Assembly (NCBI GenBank): GCA_964613035.1
Contig: CAZTFQ010000006.1
Location: 39,778-103,777, forward strand
Source: CAVIQK01 sp964613035
Lineage (GTDB): Bacteria > Bacillota > Clostridia > Christensenellales > DTU072
DNA length: 64,000 bases
Direction: 5' to 3'
The position numbers were made by a program, and so were the translations under genes. The notes under the pieces were generated by a model that was not told the origin of the DNA, ran no database searches, and saw only the letters and a program-made list of their open reading frames with translations. Below are positions 1 through 8,844 of the stretch, piece after piece; the stretch's first letter is position 1, and the number at the start of each line of letters is the position of its first letter.

Positions 1-2127
1 ACGTACGTTAAACCCTATGATGATGGTGTAATCCGTTTTCGCGAGCATGATATCGGACTCGTTGATAGCGCCGACGCCGCTGTGCATAATGTTGATTTTA
101 ACCTCTTCGTTGGAGAGTTTTTCGACGGATTGTTTGACCGCTTCTACCGATCCTTGAACATCCGCCTTAATTATAACGTTGAGGTGAGTGAGTTTTTCTT
201 CACTCGTAGCGTTGAGCATATCCTCGAGCGTCTTGATTTTGGGTCCGGATTCTTGCTGTTTTGCCCTACTTCTCAGATCCGAAACTTTACGGACGAGGCT
301 GATATCGCTAGTAGACATAACCTGGTCGCCGGCATTGGGGACTTCGGAAAAACCGAGTACCTGCACCGGGATGGACGGACCGGCGGATTTAATTTCTTTA
401 CCCGCGTCGGAATACATCGCTCTGACTTTACCCGTAACGGTATCGGCTATGATATAGTCGCCGACTTTGAGGGTACCGTTCTGAACCAACACGGTCGCGA
501 CGGGTCCCATTCCTTTATCCAAGCGAGCTTCGATTATAGCGCCTTTTGCCTGACGATCCGCATTGGCTTTGAGCTCCATCATCTCGGCAACGAGAAGTAT
601 CGTGTTGAGTAATTCATCGATATTTTCGCCGGTCTTGGCAGAGACTTTAACCACGGGAACTCTTCCGCCCCATTCTTCGGGGAGGATATCGTAGTTGGTT
701 AACTGTTGAAGAACTCTTCCGGGGTCAGCGGCGGGTTTATCGATCTTGTTGACGGCGATTATTATTTCTACGCCTGCCGCTTTTGCGTGATTGATGGCTT
801 CGACGGTCTGAGGCATAATACCGTCGTCCGCCGCTACGACGATTACCGCGATATCGGTAACGTTGGCGCCTCTCATTCTCATAGAAGTGAATGCTTCGTG
901 ACCGGGAGTATCGAGGAAGGTGATCGTACCGCCGTCAGCGGTTTTAATCGTATAAGCGCCTATATGCTGCGTTATACCGCCTGCTTCTCCCGACGCGACG
1001 TGAGACTTACGGATATAGTCCAGAATGGACGTTTTGCCGTGGTCGACGTGCCCCATAATAGTGACTATCGGAGGACGAGGACTAAGGTCTTTTTCATCGT
1101 CGACGACTTCATGCAGCTCTACGAGTTTTTCTTCCGAAGTTTTTTCCGCTTTTAATTCTAAGGTTATGCCGAATTCCATCGCGATAAGCGAAGCGGTTTC
1201 AAAATCGATGAAATCGTTAATCGTCTTATTGATATCGAGCATAAAGAGCGTCTTGATTATTTCGGCACCCGTTTTACCGATTTTTTCGCTGAGTTGCTTC
1301 ACGGTAAGGGTCGGAGTCGTAATAATCGCATGATCTATGGTCTGCTGCTGTTGAGAAACTTTTTTACCTTTTTCCGAACGAGCTTTTCTAATCTTAACTA
1401 TTTCGCCGGTCTCTTCGTCGTATTCGACGAGGGAGTTATCCAGCATATACCCTCTGGAAACCTGAGCTTTTTTATTAACGACTCTCTTGTCGTCGAAAAT
1501 CGAACGAGAATCCTTACCCGACACGCCCTTCTTCTTATTCTGCACACCTGATACGGGTTGAGGCATTTGCGGTCTGTCCGCCGTCGGACGCTGCTGATAC
1601 GACACGGAGCCGGGGGCTTGAGGTCTGGGTCCCGAAGTCTGAGGACGCTGATATCTCGGGCGTTGTGGAGCGGGATTATCCTCGGGGATATAAAATCTGA
1701 CTGCGGGCTTCTTAGGCTCTTCGGCAGGCTTGGCTTCGACGGGAGCGGCTTCTTTTACGGGTGCCGTCGGAGTCGACGTAGCCTGCGGCTCTTCCGAAAC
1801 GACGACGTTGTCGACCGCGTTATTTTCCGAGGGGGTCTCGGGGACTACAACGTTAGACGCCTCTCTGAAAAGATCGTTACGCTCTCTCTCGAGTTCGGCT
1901 TTGGCTTTAGCCTCCTTTTCTTTTTCGGAAAGCTCTTTAAGAAGTTTTTCTTCCATAGCCTTTTCTATTTCCTCGCGTCTTTTAGAGAGCTCGTTGATAG
2001 AAGACGAAATTTCGTCTCTTTTATTTTTTATCGAAGCAATAAGCTGTTGATAATCACCGTTGATAAAAACCGCTATTTGCTTAAAAACGTTTTCTTTATT
2101 TTCGGTCTGATTGACTTGTTCAACCAT
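1..2127 (-). CDS. infB: Translation initiation factor IF-2 (3' end missing)
   Basis: IF-2 is the GTPase that places fMet-tRNA on the 30S subunit and promotes 50S joining. About 709 N-terminal residues are present and the frame runs off the left edge, so the C-terminal fMet-tRNA binding domain is missing here. Visible order: a charged and Pro/Gln/Thr-rich N-terminal region (residues 1-200), an IF2-N-like segment around 270-330, then the G domain with P-loop GHVDHGKTS near residue 358, DTPGHE near 405 and NKID near 460. Start ATG at 2127 has AAAAGGAGAT upstream and lies one base after the rnpM stop. The ylxQ (L7Ae-like) gene that often sits between rnpM and infB is absent. Last gene of the rimP-nusA-rnpM-infB operon. 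Confidence 0.97.
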   Translation of the reverse strand, partial: MVEQVNQTENKENVFKQIAVFINGDYQQLIASIKNKRDEISSSINELSKRREEIEKAMEEKLLKELSEKEKEAKAKAELERERNDLFREASNVVVPETPSENNAVDNVVVSEEPQATSTPTAPVKEAAPVEAKPAEEPKKPAVRFYIPEDNPAPQRPRYQRPQTSGPRPQAPGSVSYQQRPTADRPQMPQPVSGVQNKKKGVSGKDSRSIFDDKRVVNKKAQVSRGYMLDNSLVEYDEETGEIVKIRKARSEKGKKVSQQQQTIDHAIITTPTLTVKQLSEKIGKTGAEIIKTLFMLDINKTINDFIDFETASLIAMEFGITLELKAEKTSEEKLVELHEVVDDEKDLSPRPPIVTIMGHVDHGKTSILDYIRKSHVASGEAGGITQHIGAYTIKTADGGTITFLDTPGHEAFTSMRMRGANVTDIAVIVVAADDGIMPQTVEAINHAKAAGVEIIIAVNKIDKPAADPGRVLQQLTNYDILPEEWGGRVPVVKVSAKTGENIDELLNTILLVAEMMELKANADRQAKGAIIEARLDKGMGPVATVLVQNGTLKVGDYIIADTVTGKVRAMYSDAGKEIKSAGPSIPVQVLGFSEVPNAGDQVMSTSDISLVRKVSDLRSRAKQQESGPKIKTLEDMLNATSEEKLTHLNVIIKADVQGSVEAVKQSVEKLSNEEVKINIMHSGVGAINESDIMLAKTDYTIIIGFNVR

Positions 2128-2128
2128 G

Positions 2129-2431
2129 CTAATCTCCTTTTGATTTTTTCACCGCATCGATAACTGCGTCATACAATTCATCCGAAACGGCGACGTTGAG
2201 CGCCCGTCTTATAGCGGCGCGTTTTTTCGCAAGTTCTGCACACTCTATATCCTTGCATATATACGCGCCTCTGCCGTCGACTTTACCAACGGTATCTATA
2301 GCTACGGTTCCCGTGGACGTCTTTACTATCCTAATGAAATTATCGGGCGAAGCGTGTTTTTTGCAAACAATGCACATTCTGTCGCCTTTGCTACCTTTTA
2401 CGTTCACTTTAGTTATCTTCGCCGTTATCAC
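2129..2431 (-). CDS. rnpM: YlxR/RnpM family RNA-binding protein
   Basis: Small basic protein (about 100 residues) of the YlxR family, reported in B. subtilis to bind and modulate RNase P RNA. Family features seen: CIVCKK near the start, an RIVK strand, and GRGAYICKDIEC, followed by a basic helix (AKKRAAIRRAL). The frame opens at a GTG at 2431 that overlaps the nusA 3' end by 23 bases; a second GTG at 2407 lies one base after the nusA stop and is just as plausible, giving a protein 8 residues shorter. Neither start has a strong Shine-Dalgarno, which suggests coupling to nusA translation. Note that rnpB, its probable RNA partner, is in the same window. Confidence 0.9.
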   Translation of the reverse strand: MITAKITKVNVKGSKGDRMCIVCKKHASPDNFIRIVKTSTGTVAIDTVGKVDGRGAYICKDIECAELAKKRAAIRRALNVAVSDELYDAVIDAVKKSKGD

Positions 2432-3515
2432 CGGGGAACATATTGGAATACGGTTTCACGTCGATCTTAATACCCGTAAGGCGTGCCGCGAGACGAGCGT
2501 TTTGACCGCCTCTGCCGATAGCTAAAGACAACTTATCGTCGGGTACGAGCACGATGGCTTGATTCTCAGACTCGTTGAATTGTACCATTCTGACCTTAGC
2601 GGGGGACAGAGCTCTGACGATATATTCGTAAGGCTCGGGGCAATAAGGAATAACGTCGATTTTTTCGCCGCCGAGTTCGTTAACGATGGCATTGACTCTT
2701 ACACCCTTGGCACCGATACAAGATCCGAGAGCGTCCACGTTGGGGTCGTCGCTGTAGACGGACATCTTGGTACGGTATCCCGCTTCTCTGACGATGTTTT
2801 TAACTTTTACGAGACCTGTTTTAAGCTCGGGGACTTCCATTTCGAAAAGTTTACGAACGAAACCGGCGCAGCTTCTGGAGACGAGTACTTGCGTGGCGCC
2901 CTTGGCATTGGTGCGGACGTGCTTGACGTATACCTTAATTTTATCGTTGATGTTATAATGCTCGCCGTAAACCTGATCTTGTCTACCCATAACGCCTTCT
3001 AGAAGAGTACCGACAATCTGAACGTAAACGGTATCGTTTTCGATACGAATAACGACCGCCTGCATAATTTCGCCCTCTTTATCGGTCATTTCTTTCATAA
3101 TCTGATCGCGTTTGATTTCGTTAAGACGCTGCTGAATGACCTGTTTTGCGGTCTGTGCGGCTATACGAGAAAACTCATACGGAGTAACTTCTTCCGATAT
3201 GATATCGCCTGCTTTGGCGTCGGGCTTAATGTCTCTGGCTTCTTCCTCGGTCAGCTCGTAATCTTTCTCGGGGGTGTCGCCTTCGATAACTTTGTAATAA
3301 GCCATATATTTGATAAGATTTTTTTCGGGATTAAGCGTAACGACGACGCAACGGCTCTCTCCGCTTTCCTTTTTATAAGCGGACGCCAGTCCAGATTCAA
3401 TCGAAGCTATAAGCTGTTCTTTATCAAGCTTATACTCGTTTTCAAGAAGCTCAAGAGCCGCGAAAAATTCTCTGTTGGCTTCTTCTCTCATCCTTAATTC
3501 TTTCGCTTTTGCCAT
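2409..3515 (-). CDS. nusA: Transcription termination/antitermination factor NusA
   Basis: NusA binds RNA polymerase and nascent RNA and modulates pausing, termination and antitermination. The 368-residue protein has the Firmicute length: N-terminal RNAP-binding domain (to about 125), S1 domain (about 130-200) and two KH domains (about 200-350), including GSCIGAKGVRVNAIVNELGG and AIGRGGQNARLAARLTG. It lacks the acidic C-terminal repeats of the enterobacterial protein. Start chosen at ATG 3515 because a perfect GGAGG lies 11 bases upstream; the longer frame opening at a TTG (3533) would bury that Shine-Dalgarno inside the coding sequence. Second gene of the rimP operon. Confidence 0.96.
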   Translation of the reverse strand: MAKAKELRMREEANREFFAALELLENEYKLDKEQLIASIESGLASAYKKESGESRCVVVTLNPEKNLIKYMAYYKVIEGDTPEKDYELTEEEARDIKPDAKAGDIISEEVTPYEFSRIAAQTAKQVIQQRLNEIKRDQIMKEMTDKEGEIMQAVVIRIENDTVYVQIVGTLLEGVMGRQDQVYGEHYNINDKIKVYVKHVRTNAKGATQVLVSRSCAGFVRKLFEMEVPELKTGLVKVKNIVREAGYRTKMSVYSDDPNVDALGSCIGAKGVRVNAIVNELGGEKIDVIPYCPEPYEYIVRALSPAKVRMVQFNESENQAIVLVPDDKLSLAIGRGGQNARLAARLTGIKIDVKPYSNMFPGDNGEDN

Positions 3516-3536
3516 TTTTGTGTAGTCCTCCAAAAA

Positions 3537-3992
3537 TTAAAATTTGATATAAGGTTGCAATTTTTTTATTGCCGATTTTTCTATTTTTCTTTCTTTTCCG
3601 TCGATAGACAGCGTAAAACTATCTTCGTCGTACCCGACAAGTATTCCGTGGACGCGTTTGTTGCCGTCAGAGTCTCTTTTGATATAGATAGCTTCCAGTT
3701 CTTCGTCCAAATTACGTCTGTAATCGTCTTCCGTAACCACGGGACGGTCAAGTCCCGGAGAAGAAACGTTGAGATTATACTGAGCTCCGTCGCTCGGGTC
3801 CAAGGTCTCCAATACAGGCGTAATAGCCTCGTCTACCTTAATACAATCGTCAAAACCGATTCCGCCTTTTTTGAAAATATAAACGACGAGAGCTTTAACC
3901 CCGAATTGAGTTTTATATTCCGCGTCGACCAGTTCGTATCCCAGTCCTTCTATTACGGGCGTAATAGAAAATTTGATTTTATTAAGGTCCAT
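3537..3992 (-). CDS. rimP: Ribosome maturation factor RimP
   Basis: RimP (YlxS) assists late assembly of the 30S subunit. At 151 residues it has the normal length, with the N-terminal alpha/beta domain (INPVIEGLGYELVD-like start, then a YNLNVSSPGLDRPV motif near residue 80, the family signature) and a C-terminal Sm-like barrel (residues 90-150). Start ATG at 3992 has AAGGAGCTCGAT directly upstream. It is the first gene of the rimP-nusA-rnpM-infB operon and is separated from the upstream exonuclease gene by a sigma-A promoter and a strong hairpin. Confidence 0.95.
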   Translation of the reverse strand: MDLNKIKFSITPVIEGLGYELVDAEYKTQFGVKALVVYIFKKGGIGFDDCIKVDEAITPVLETLDPSDGAQYNLNVSSPGLDRPVVTEDDYRRNLDEELEAIYIKRDSDGNKRVHGILVGYDEDSFTLSIDGKERKIEKSAIKKLQPYIKF

Positions 3993-4012
3993 ATCGAGCT
4001 CCTTATAGCACT

Positions 4013-4036
4013 GAGAGCGACCCGAGGGTCGCTCTC
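4013..4036 (-). promoter_or_regulatory. Stem-loop in the rimP-nusA operon leader
   Basis: A perfect 10-bp inverted repeat (GAGAGCGACC / GGTCGCTCTC, four-base loop) lies between the predicted transcription start near 4059 and the rimP Shine-Dalgarno. Neither strand shows a U-tract after it, so it is not a canonical terminator. Its position, about 8 bases before the Shine-Dalgarno, would suit a leader regulatory element; the leader of this operon is autoregulated in enterobacteria, but a similar role here is only inference. Confidence 0.55.
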
Positions 4037-4065
4037 AAACGTGACAAGCATATTCAAGTACTTAT

Positions 4066-4094
4066 ATATTAACATATAATATTCTCAAATGCAA
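4066..4094 (-). promoter_or_regulatory. Sigma-A promoter for rimP-nusA-rnpM-infB
   Basis: On the minus strand TTGCAT (4089-4094) and TAATAT (4066-4071) are separated by exactly 17 bases in an AT-rich gap immediately after the exonuclease gene. Predicted start near 4059, giving a leader of about 65 nt that contains the stem-loop described above. Confidence 0.7.
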
Positions 4095-4096
4095 GG

Positions 4097-5653
4097 CTAA
4101 TATTCAATTTTTTTTGCAATTAATATAAATAATTTGGCGGTAGCTATGGCATCGTTGATTGCGCGGTGTGCTCCGTCGAGGTTTATGTCCAGCTCTCCGC
4201 AGAGATATCCGAGATTAAATTTTTTGAATTGCGGAAAAATCTGTCTTGATAACGTAAGCGTATCGTACACGGTATTATCGAACTTATATCCTACGTCTCT
4301 TGCTCTTCCTACGATGAAGCCCATATCGAAAGGAGCGTTATGCGCGACCAGCGAACATCCGTAGCAAAACTTATAGAAGTCTCCGATGACTCTGTTAAAA
4401 GCGGGTGCTCTGTCGACCATATCCTGGGTTATGTTGGTCAACTCGACTATTTCTCTCGACAATTTTTCCTGAGGATTGACGAAGGTTGAAAAAGTCTCTA
4501 CGATTTTTCCTTTAGAAACTTTGACACCGGCTATTTCGATAACTTTGTTAATATCGGAATTAAGCCCCGTCGTCTCTGTATCGAATACGACGAAATCGTT
4601 TTGTTCCAAAATGGGAGGCAGAGCCTTTTCGACGCTCTCGAACATCGATAAATTTTCGTAGACTTCTTCTTTATACGGCTCGGGTTTGACAACCGTATAA
4701 GACTTGGGGACGGGAAGATATTTGATATCCGTTATCGCTTTTTCGAAATCTATATCTATGAGTGCCACGGAATATAGCGACATGGAATATTTAGAGTAAT
4801 AAGTATCGTATCCCACTCGCCCTTCCACGACGACTTTGTCGTTCTCTTTTAGTTTAAGCATCGTCTCGACCTGATTGACGGTCTTGGGGAAGTATTTAAC
4901 GTCCATAACGGCACCGGTCGTATCGTCCAATCTGAAAAGAAAGTACTTAAGTTCCGGATGCTTATTCCAGTCTTTGACCTGCATACCGACGATTTTTCCG
5001 GTAACGCAGACCCTGTCGTACTCGGACTTGGTCGAAAGCACGTCTTTGATATACTTGGCGCGACGGGTAATATTGCCTATAAGAGCTTCTTTCATCTGAT
5101 AATTCATTATATGCTGAGGCGCACCCGCGACGTCGGTTATGGTTATGGCTTCTTCCTGATAGACGTCTTTTAGCGAAACTTCAGACGATTCTATGAACTG
5201 CTTATCGAGATAATTCTGTAATCTTTCCACGAAAGCCGACGATTTGCAAAAATCCAAAACGGGCTTGGAAACGGATATGACTATTTCTATAAATTCCCCT
5301 TCGTTAATTTTAACGAAAACGTCGTCGCCGTTGATTTTAGGAGAAAGCAGGCGACTTTCGTTGGCTATAAAATCTCCTACGGCTTTTCTTACCTGCGACT
5401 CGGACGTCTCGGTCTTCTTGAATTTGATTTTTATAGTCATGTCCTCCGGAATAATGCCGGAAGCTATCGCGTACAACTTACTTCTTAAAGGTCTGTCGTA
5501 GCCGGGTTTTTCCGAAAGATACTCGTCGAACTTACCTGACGGAACAAGTAACGTGACGGTTATTTTGTCACCGTCTATTTCCGCATCCGAAAGTTTGAAA
5601 AACTGTTCTTCTTTGTCCAAACGTTTATTAAGTTCGTAAATAAAATTCCCCAT
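4097..5653 (-). CDS. PolC-like N-domain/OB/DEDDh exonuclease protein lacking polymerase
   Basis: The protein resembles the N-terminal part of the Gram-positive replicative polymerase PolC but ends after 518 residues. Visible: PolC-type N-terminal domain (1-205), OB fold (about 213-300; ITRRAKYIKD then VTGKIVGMQV), a linker, and a DnaQ/epsilon-type 3'-5' exonuclease (350-518) with D358/E360 in FDTETTG, D443 in HNAPFD, and H496/D501 in HRAINDA, so the full DEDDh set is present. PHP, palm, fingers and the clamp-binding end (about 900 residues in PolC) are absent, and no remnant lies in the 100 bases downstream. It occupies the usual polC position between ispG and rimP. Start ATG overlaps the ispG stop (TAATG). 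Probably an active exonuclease or ssDNA-binding proofreader; the real PolC must be elsewhere. Confidence 0.85.
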   Translation of the reverse strand: MGNFIYELNKRLDKEEQFFKLSDAEIDGDKITVTLLVPSGKFDEYLSEKPGYDRPLRSKLYAIASGIIPEDMTIKIKFKKTETSESQVRKAVGDFIANESRLLSPKINGDDVFVKINEGEFIEIVISVSKPVLDFCKSSAFVERLQNYLDKQFIESSEVSLKDVYQEEAITITDVAGAPQHIMNYQMKEALIGNITRRAKYIKDVLSTKSEYDRVCVTGKIVGMQVKDWNKHPELKYFLFRLDDTTGAVMDVKYFPKTVNQVETMLKLKENDKVVVEGRVGYDTYYSKYSMSLYSVALIDIDFEKAITDIKYLPVPKSYTVVKPEPYKEEVYENLSMFESVEKALPPILEQNDFVVFDTETTGLNSDINKVIEIAGVKVSKGKIVETFSTFVNPQEKLSREIVELTNITQDMVDRAPAFNRVIGDFYKFCYGCSLVAHNAPFDMGFIVGRARDVGYKFDNTVYDTLTLSRQIFPQFKKFNLGYLCGELDINLDGAHRAINDAIATAKLFILIAKKIEY

Positions 5654-6666
5654 TACAGTTCTCCGACGTACTTCAACAATTCTTCTTCTATATCTTCGTT
5701 TTTAACGGTTTTTACTCTTTCTCCCTTGTTAAACAAAATAGAGTAATCTTTGCCTCCCGCAATACCCACGTCGGCGTCTCGACCTTCTCCGAGTCCGTTA
5801 ACGATACAGCCCATAACGGCTATTTTTATATTTTTATGTATATTTCCCACGGATTTTTCAACTTTCGTAGCCAATCCTTCCACATCGATCACCGTCCGAC
5901 CGCAGGTGGGGCAAGCGACGACTTTAGGCATATCTTGTCGGAGCCCCAGATAATTGAGGATTTTTCTTGCGACGTATACTTCCTGCACGGGGTCTCCGGC
6001 AATCGAAACTCTGACCGTATCGCCAATTCCGTCAACGAGAAGTGCGCCCAGAGCCATTGCCGACTGAAGTCTGGCGGTTTCGCCTACTCCCGCTTCCGTC
6101 AATCCTAGATGAAGAGGATGATCGGTCTTTTTCGACAGTAGTCTATAGGCATCGATTGTTTCTCTGACGTCACTGCTCTTTACCGCCAATACTAAATCGT
6201 AAAAGCCTAATTCTTCCAATTTAGACGCGGCATCGAGGCATAAATCGACCATTTTTTGAGAAGTTACTTCTCCTTTTACGGAGCCGCGGTTGACGCCTAC
6301 CCTTATAGGTACGCGATAATCGGTAGCGCATTTTACGATATCCTTAATAACGTTAAGAGGCGTGTTGCCGGGATTAAGACGGACTTTTTTCGCACCGGCT
6401 TCAATGGCTTTTATGGCGACTTTTGTGTCGAAATGTATATCGGCAATAAGCGGAACGTCAGAATTAGCGGCTATTTCCTTAAATGCCGCCGCAGCGTCGT
6501 CGTCCTGTACCGTTACTCTTACTAAATCCGCGCCCGCTGCCGCAAGTCGTCTTATTTGCTCGACTGTAGCGGATACGTCCCTCGTATCCGTATTGGTCAT
6601 CGTTTGTACGGGAATAAAGCTATTGTCGCCGATAACAACGTTACCTACGTTAACTGTCTTTTTCAT
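5653..6666 (-). CDS. ispG: 4-hydroxy-3-methylbut-2-enyl diphosphate synthase
   Basis: IspG (GcpE) is the [4Fe-4S] enzyme that converts MEcPP to HMBPP in the non-mevalonate isoprenoid pathway. Seen: TIM-barrel start (VQTMTNTDTRD), KVRLNPGN, and the cluster ligands CPTCGRT and GCIVNGLGE in the C-terminal domain. Length about 337 residues, as in Firmicutes. Start placed at ATG 6666 (MKKTVNVGN) because the frame upstream is non-homologous and overlaps rseP; there is no clear Shine-Dalgarno, so coupling to rseP (stop three bases upstream) is likely. Operates with dxr, two genes upstream. Confidence 0.95.
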   Translation of the reverse strand: MKKTVNVGNVVIGDNSFIPVQTMTNTDTRDVSATVEQIRRLAAAGADLVRVTVQDDDAAAAFKEIAANSDVPLIADIHFDTKVAIKAIEAGAKKVRLNPGNTPLNVIKDIVKCATDYRVPIRVGVNRGSVKGEVTSQKMVDLCLDAASKLEELGFYDLVLAVKSSDVRETIDAYRLLSKKTDHPLHLGLTEAGVGETARLQSAMALGALLVDGIGDTVRVSIAGDPVQEVYVARKILNYLGLRQDMPKVVACPTCGRTVIDVEGLATKVEKSVGNIHKNIKIAVMGCIVNGLGEGRDADVGIAGGKDYSILFNKGERVKTVKNEDIEEELLKYVGEL

Positions 6667-6668
6667 AA

Positions 6669-7748
6669 TCACATTATCAAAAATTGGAATACGTCCGCGA
6701 ATATCGCGAATCCGAACAGGAGTAATAATCCTGCTGTGTGAATAATCGCCTCGACTTTTCGCGGGACGGGTTTTCTGAATATCCATTCTATTAAAACGAA
6801 TACGATTCTGCCGCCGTCCAGCGCGGGTAAAGGAAGCAAATTCATTATTGCAAGATTTGCCGAAATGATGCAAACGAGATAAAGAAGGCTGGAAAAACCT
6901 GCCGAAGCGGAATCTGCCATGGCTTTAATGGTAGTTACGGTGCCGCCTACGGCAGACATACCGAGCTGACCCGTAATCAGCTTACCGAGGATTGCCAGCA
7001 CGCTGTATACTATATAGAAGGCAAATCCGAAAGAGCGACCTATGGCTCTACCGAAAGAAAGTTTAACCGAAGCGAACCCCATACTGAATCCGAACCCGGT
7101 GGATTCAACAGTATTACCGTCGTCGTCGACGTAGGAATAATCGCCTCTCGATAAAACGAAATCTTCCACGGTCCCGTCCTCGCGCATTACTCTGAACTTT
7201 ACCCCGCCCTCTTGCTTGGCAAGGAGTTCCGAGAAATCGTTTTGGAGCAAGATATTGACCTGCTTACCGTTGATCCCGAGAATAACGTCTCCTTCTTTTA
7301 AGTTTTCCACCGTAGCGGAGGGGGCTGTTTCGTACACCTGAAGGATTTTCGGCAAAACCTGACCGTAAGCCATAAAGAATATAGCGATAATTATTATACC
7401 GGAAACGAAATTAAACATTGCGCCCGACAAGAGCACGACGATACGTTTCCAAGGTTTTTGGTTATTGAATGCCGTGGGGGACTCATTGCCCTCTTCGTCC
7501 TCTCCTTCGAATTGACAGAATCCGCCCAAAGGAAGCGGACGTATAGAAAAAAGCATCCCGCTCTTAAAACGTTTTTTAAAAATTTTGGGTCCGAAACCGA
7601 TCCCGAATTCTTCTATCTTAAAGCCGAGAAGTTTTCCTGCCAAAAAATGTCCGAACTCATGTATGACAATCATGAGCATCAGACAAAGCAGTGCCGCGAT
7701 AACGTATCCGATATAGGTGAAAACTTCTGCCGCGGTGGCTAAAACCAT
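6669..7748 (-). CDS. rseP: Site-2 protease RseP/RasP, M50 zinc metalloprotease
   Basis: Membrane-embedded protease of regulated intramembrane proteolysis, which cuts anti-sigma factors and signal-peptide remnants. 359 residues. The first membrane segment carries the zinc site HEFGHF (near residue 31), followed by a PDZ domain (about 120-205, around LKEGDVILGINGKQV) and a C-terminal membrane segment with NLLPLPALDGGR, whose Asp is the third zinc ligand. Start ATG 7748 has AGGAGAATAGA upstream. Standard neighbour of dxr and cdsA. Confidence 0.95.
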   Translation of the reverse strand: MVLATAAEVFTYIGYVIAALLCLMLMIVIHEFGHFLAGKLLGFKIEEFGIGFGPKIFKKRFKSGMLFSIRPLPLGGFCQFEGEDEEGNESPTAFNNQKPWKRIVVLLSGAMFNFVSGIIIIAIFFMAYGQVLPKILQVYETAPSATVENLKEGDVILGINGKQVNILLQNDFSELLAKQEGGVKFRVMREDGTVEDFVLSRGDYSYVDDDGNTVESTGFGFSMGFASVKLSFGRAIGRSFGFAFYIVYSVLAILGKLITGQLGMSAVGGTVTTIKAMADSASAGFSSLLYLVCIISANLAIMNLLPLPALDGGRIVFVLIEWIFRKPVPRKVEAIIHTAGLLLLFGFAIFADVFQFLIM

Positions 7749-7749
7749 T

Positions 7750-8844
7750 CTATTCTCCTATTAATTCCGAAAGATAAGCTTTTGTCAAAGCATCAATAAT
7801 AAATATATCATCGATACCTTTAATTATTCTGTAAGGTACGTTTTCGATTGCCGATTGAAGATACTCGGCGACGTCGAAGTAGGAAATTTTTCCGTCAAGA
7901 TATTTTTCTACAAGCATTTCGTCGGCAGATACGAATACCGTGGAAAAAAACTCGTCTTTATCCGATATGGACTCCGCTATACTAAGCGCCGGGTACTTAT
8001 TCCTATCGATAGGCTCGAAGCTGAGACGTCCGAGCTTAACGAGATCCAACGACTCGTAAGGCGTCCCCAGACGCTCGGGGTACGTCATGGCATATTGTAT
8101 GGGTAATTCCATATTAGGGGTAGAAAGACTTGCCTTGATCGTACCGTCTTTCATTTCCACCATAGAATGCACGATGCTTTCTCTATGCATAACAGGGACG
8201 ACGTTCTTTATTCCGAAAAGTCGTTTGGCTTCTATTATTTCCAAACCCTTATTTACCATCGTGGCGCAATCGACGGTTACTTTACGTCCCATATTCCAAT
8301 TGGGATGTTTAAGCGCGTCTTTTCCCGTGGCGCGACTTATTTCATCAATATTTAAATCTCTGAAAGCTCCTCCGGAAGCCGTGATAATAAGTGACTTGAC
8401 GTTGTCGTACTCTTCCAAACACTGCCACATGGCGGAATGCTCCGAATCTACGGGTCGAATAGACGCTCCGGTCTCCTTTGCGAGAGCCTTGAGATGCTCG
8501 CCGTAACAGACTATACTCTCCTTATTGGCGGTGGCGAGAATTTTTCCGGCTCTGATTACCGCCTCGGACGGACGAAGACCGTTGAGCCCTGCTATACCGT
8601 TGACGACCAGGTCGATATCTCGATACGTATCGGGATCGGAAAGATAATTTTTATCCGACGCCGTAGAATAATTATAGACCTTTTTAGGAGAATATTTACG
8701 CTCGAGTTCATTAAGTCCTGCCAAATCTTTATCGTTGGCGATAAGAGCTAAGGAAAAAAACTCACGATTTCTGTCAAAAACCGTGAGAGTTTGCCTGCCT
8801 ATAGAGCCTGTCGCGCCCAAAACGGCAATACGAAGTTTTTTCAC
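7750..8844 (-). CDS. dxr: 1-deoxy-D-xylulose 5-phosphate reductoisomerase
   Basis: NADPH-dependent conversion of DXP to MEP, first committed step of the MEP isoprenoid pathway. Seen: nucleotide-binding GATGSIGRQT, metal/substrate motifs DSEHSAMWQ and SGGAFRD, and HPNWNMGRKVTVDCATMVNK. The longest frame opens at 8862 inside cdsA, but the GTG at 8844, sharing one base with the cdsA stop (TAGTG), gives the normal family N-terminus (KKLRIAVLGATGS) and is preferred; translational coupling with cdsA is expected. Confidence 0.95.
   Translation of the reverse strand: MKKLRIAVLGATGSIGRQTLTVFDRNREFFSLALIANDKDLAGLNELERKYSPKKVYNYSTASDKNYLSDPDTYRDIDLVVNGIAGLNGLRPSEAVIRAGKILATANKESIVCYGEHLKALAKETGASIRPVDSEHSAMWQCLEEYDNVKSLIITASGGAFRDLNIDEISRATGKDALKHPNWNMGRKVTVDCATMVNKGLEIIEAKRLFGIKNVVPVMHRESIVHSMVEMKDGTIKASLSTPNMELPIQYAMTYPERLGTPYESLDLVKLGRLSFEPIDRNKYPALSIAESISDKDEFFSTVFVSADEMLVEKYLDGKISYFDVAEYLQSAIENVPYRIIKGIDDIFIIDALTKAYLSELIGE

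Noticed and set aside
2196..2525. Long plus-strand open frames opposite infB, rnpM, nusA, tig and other minus genes
   Set aside because: They lie antisense to recognised genes, have no Shine-Dalgarno and show no family motifs; they result from the third-position bias of the real genes.
4013..4036. Stem-loop as terminator of the exonuclease gene
   Set aside because: No T-run follows on the minus strand and a promoter lies upstream of it, so it belongs to the rimP leader.
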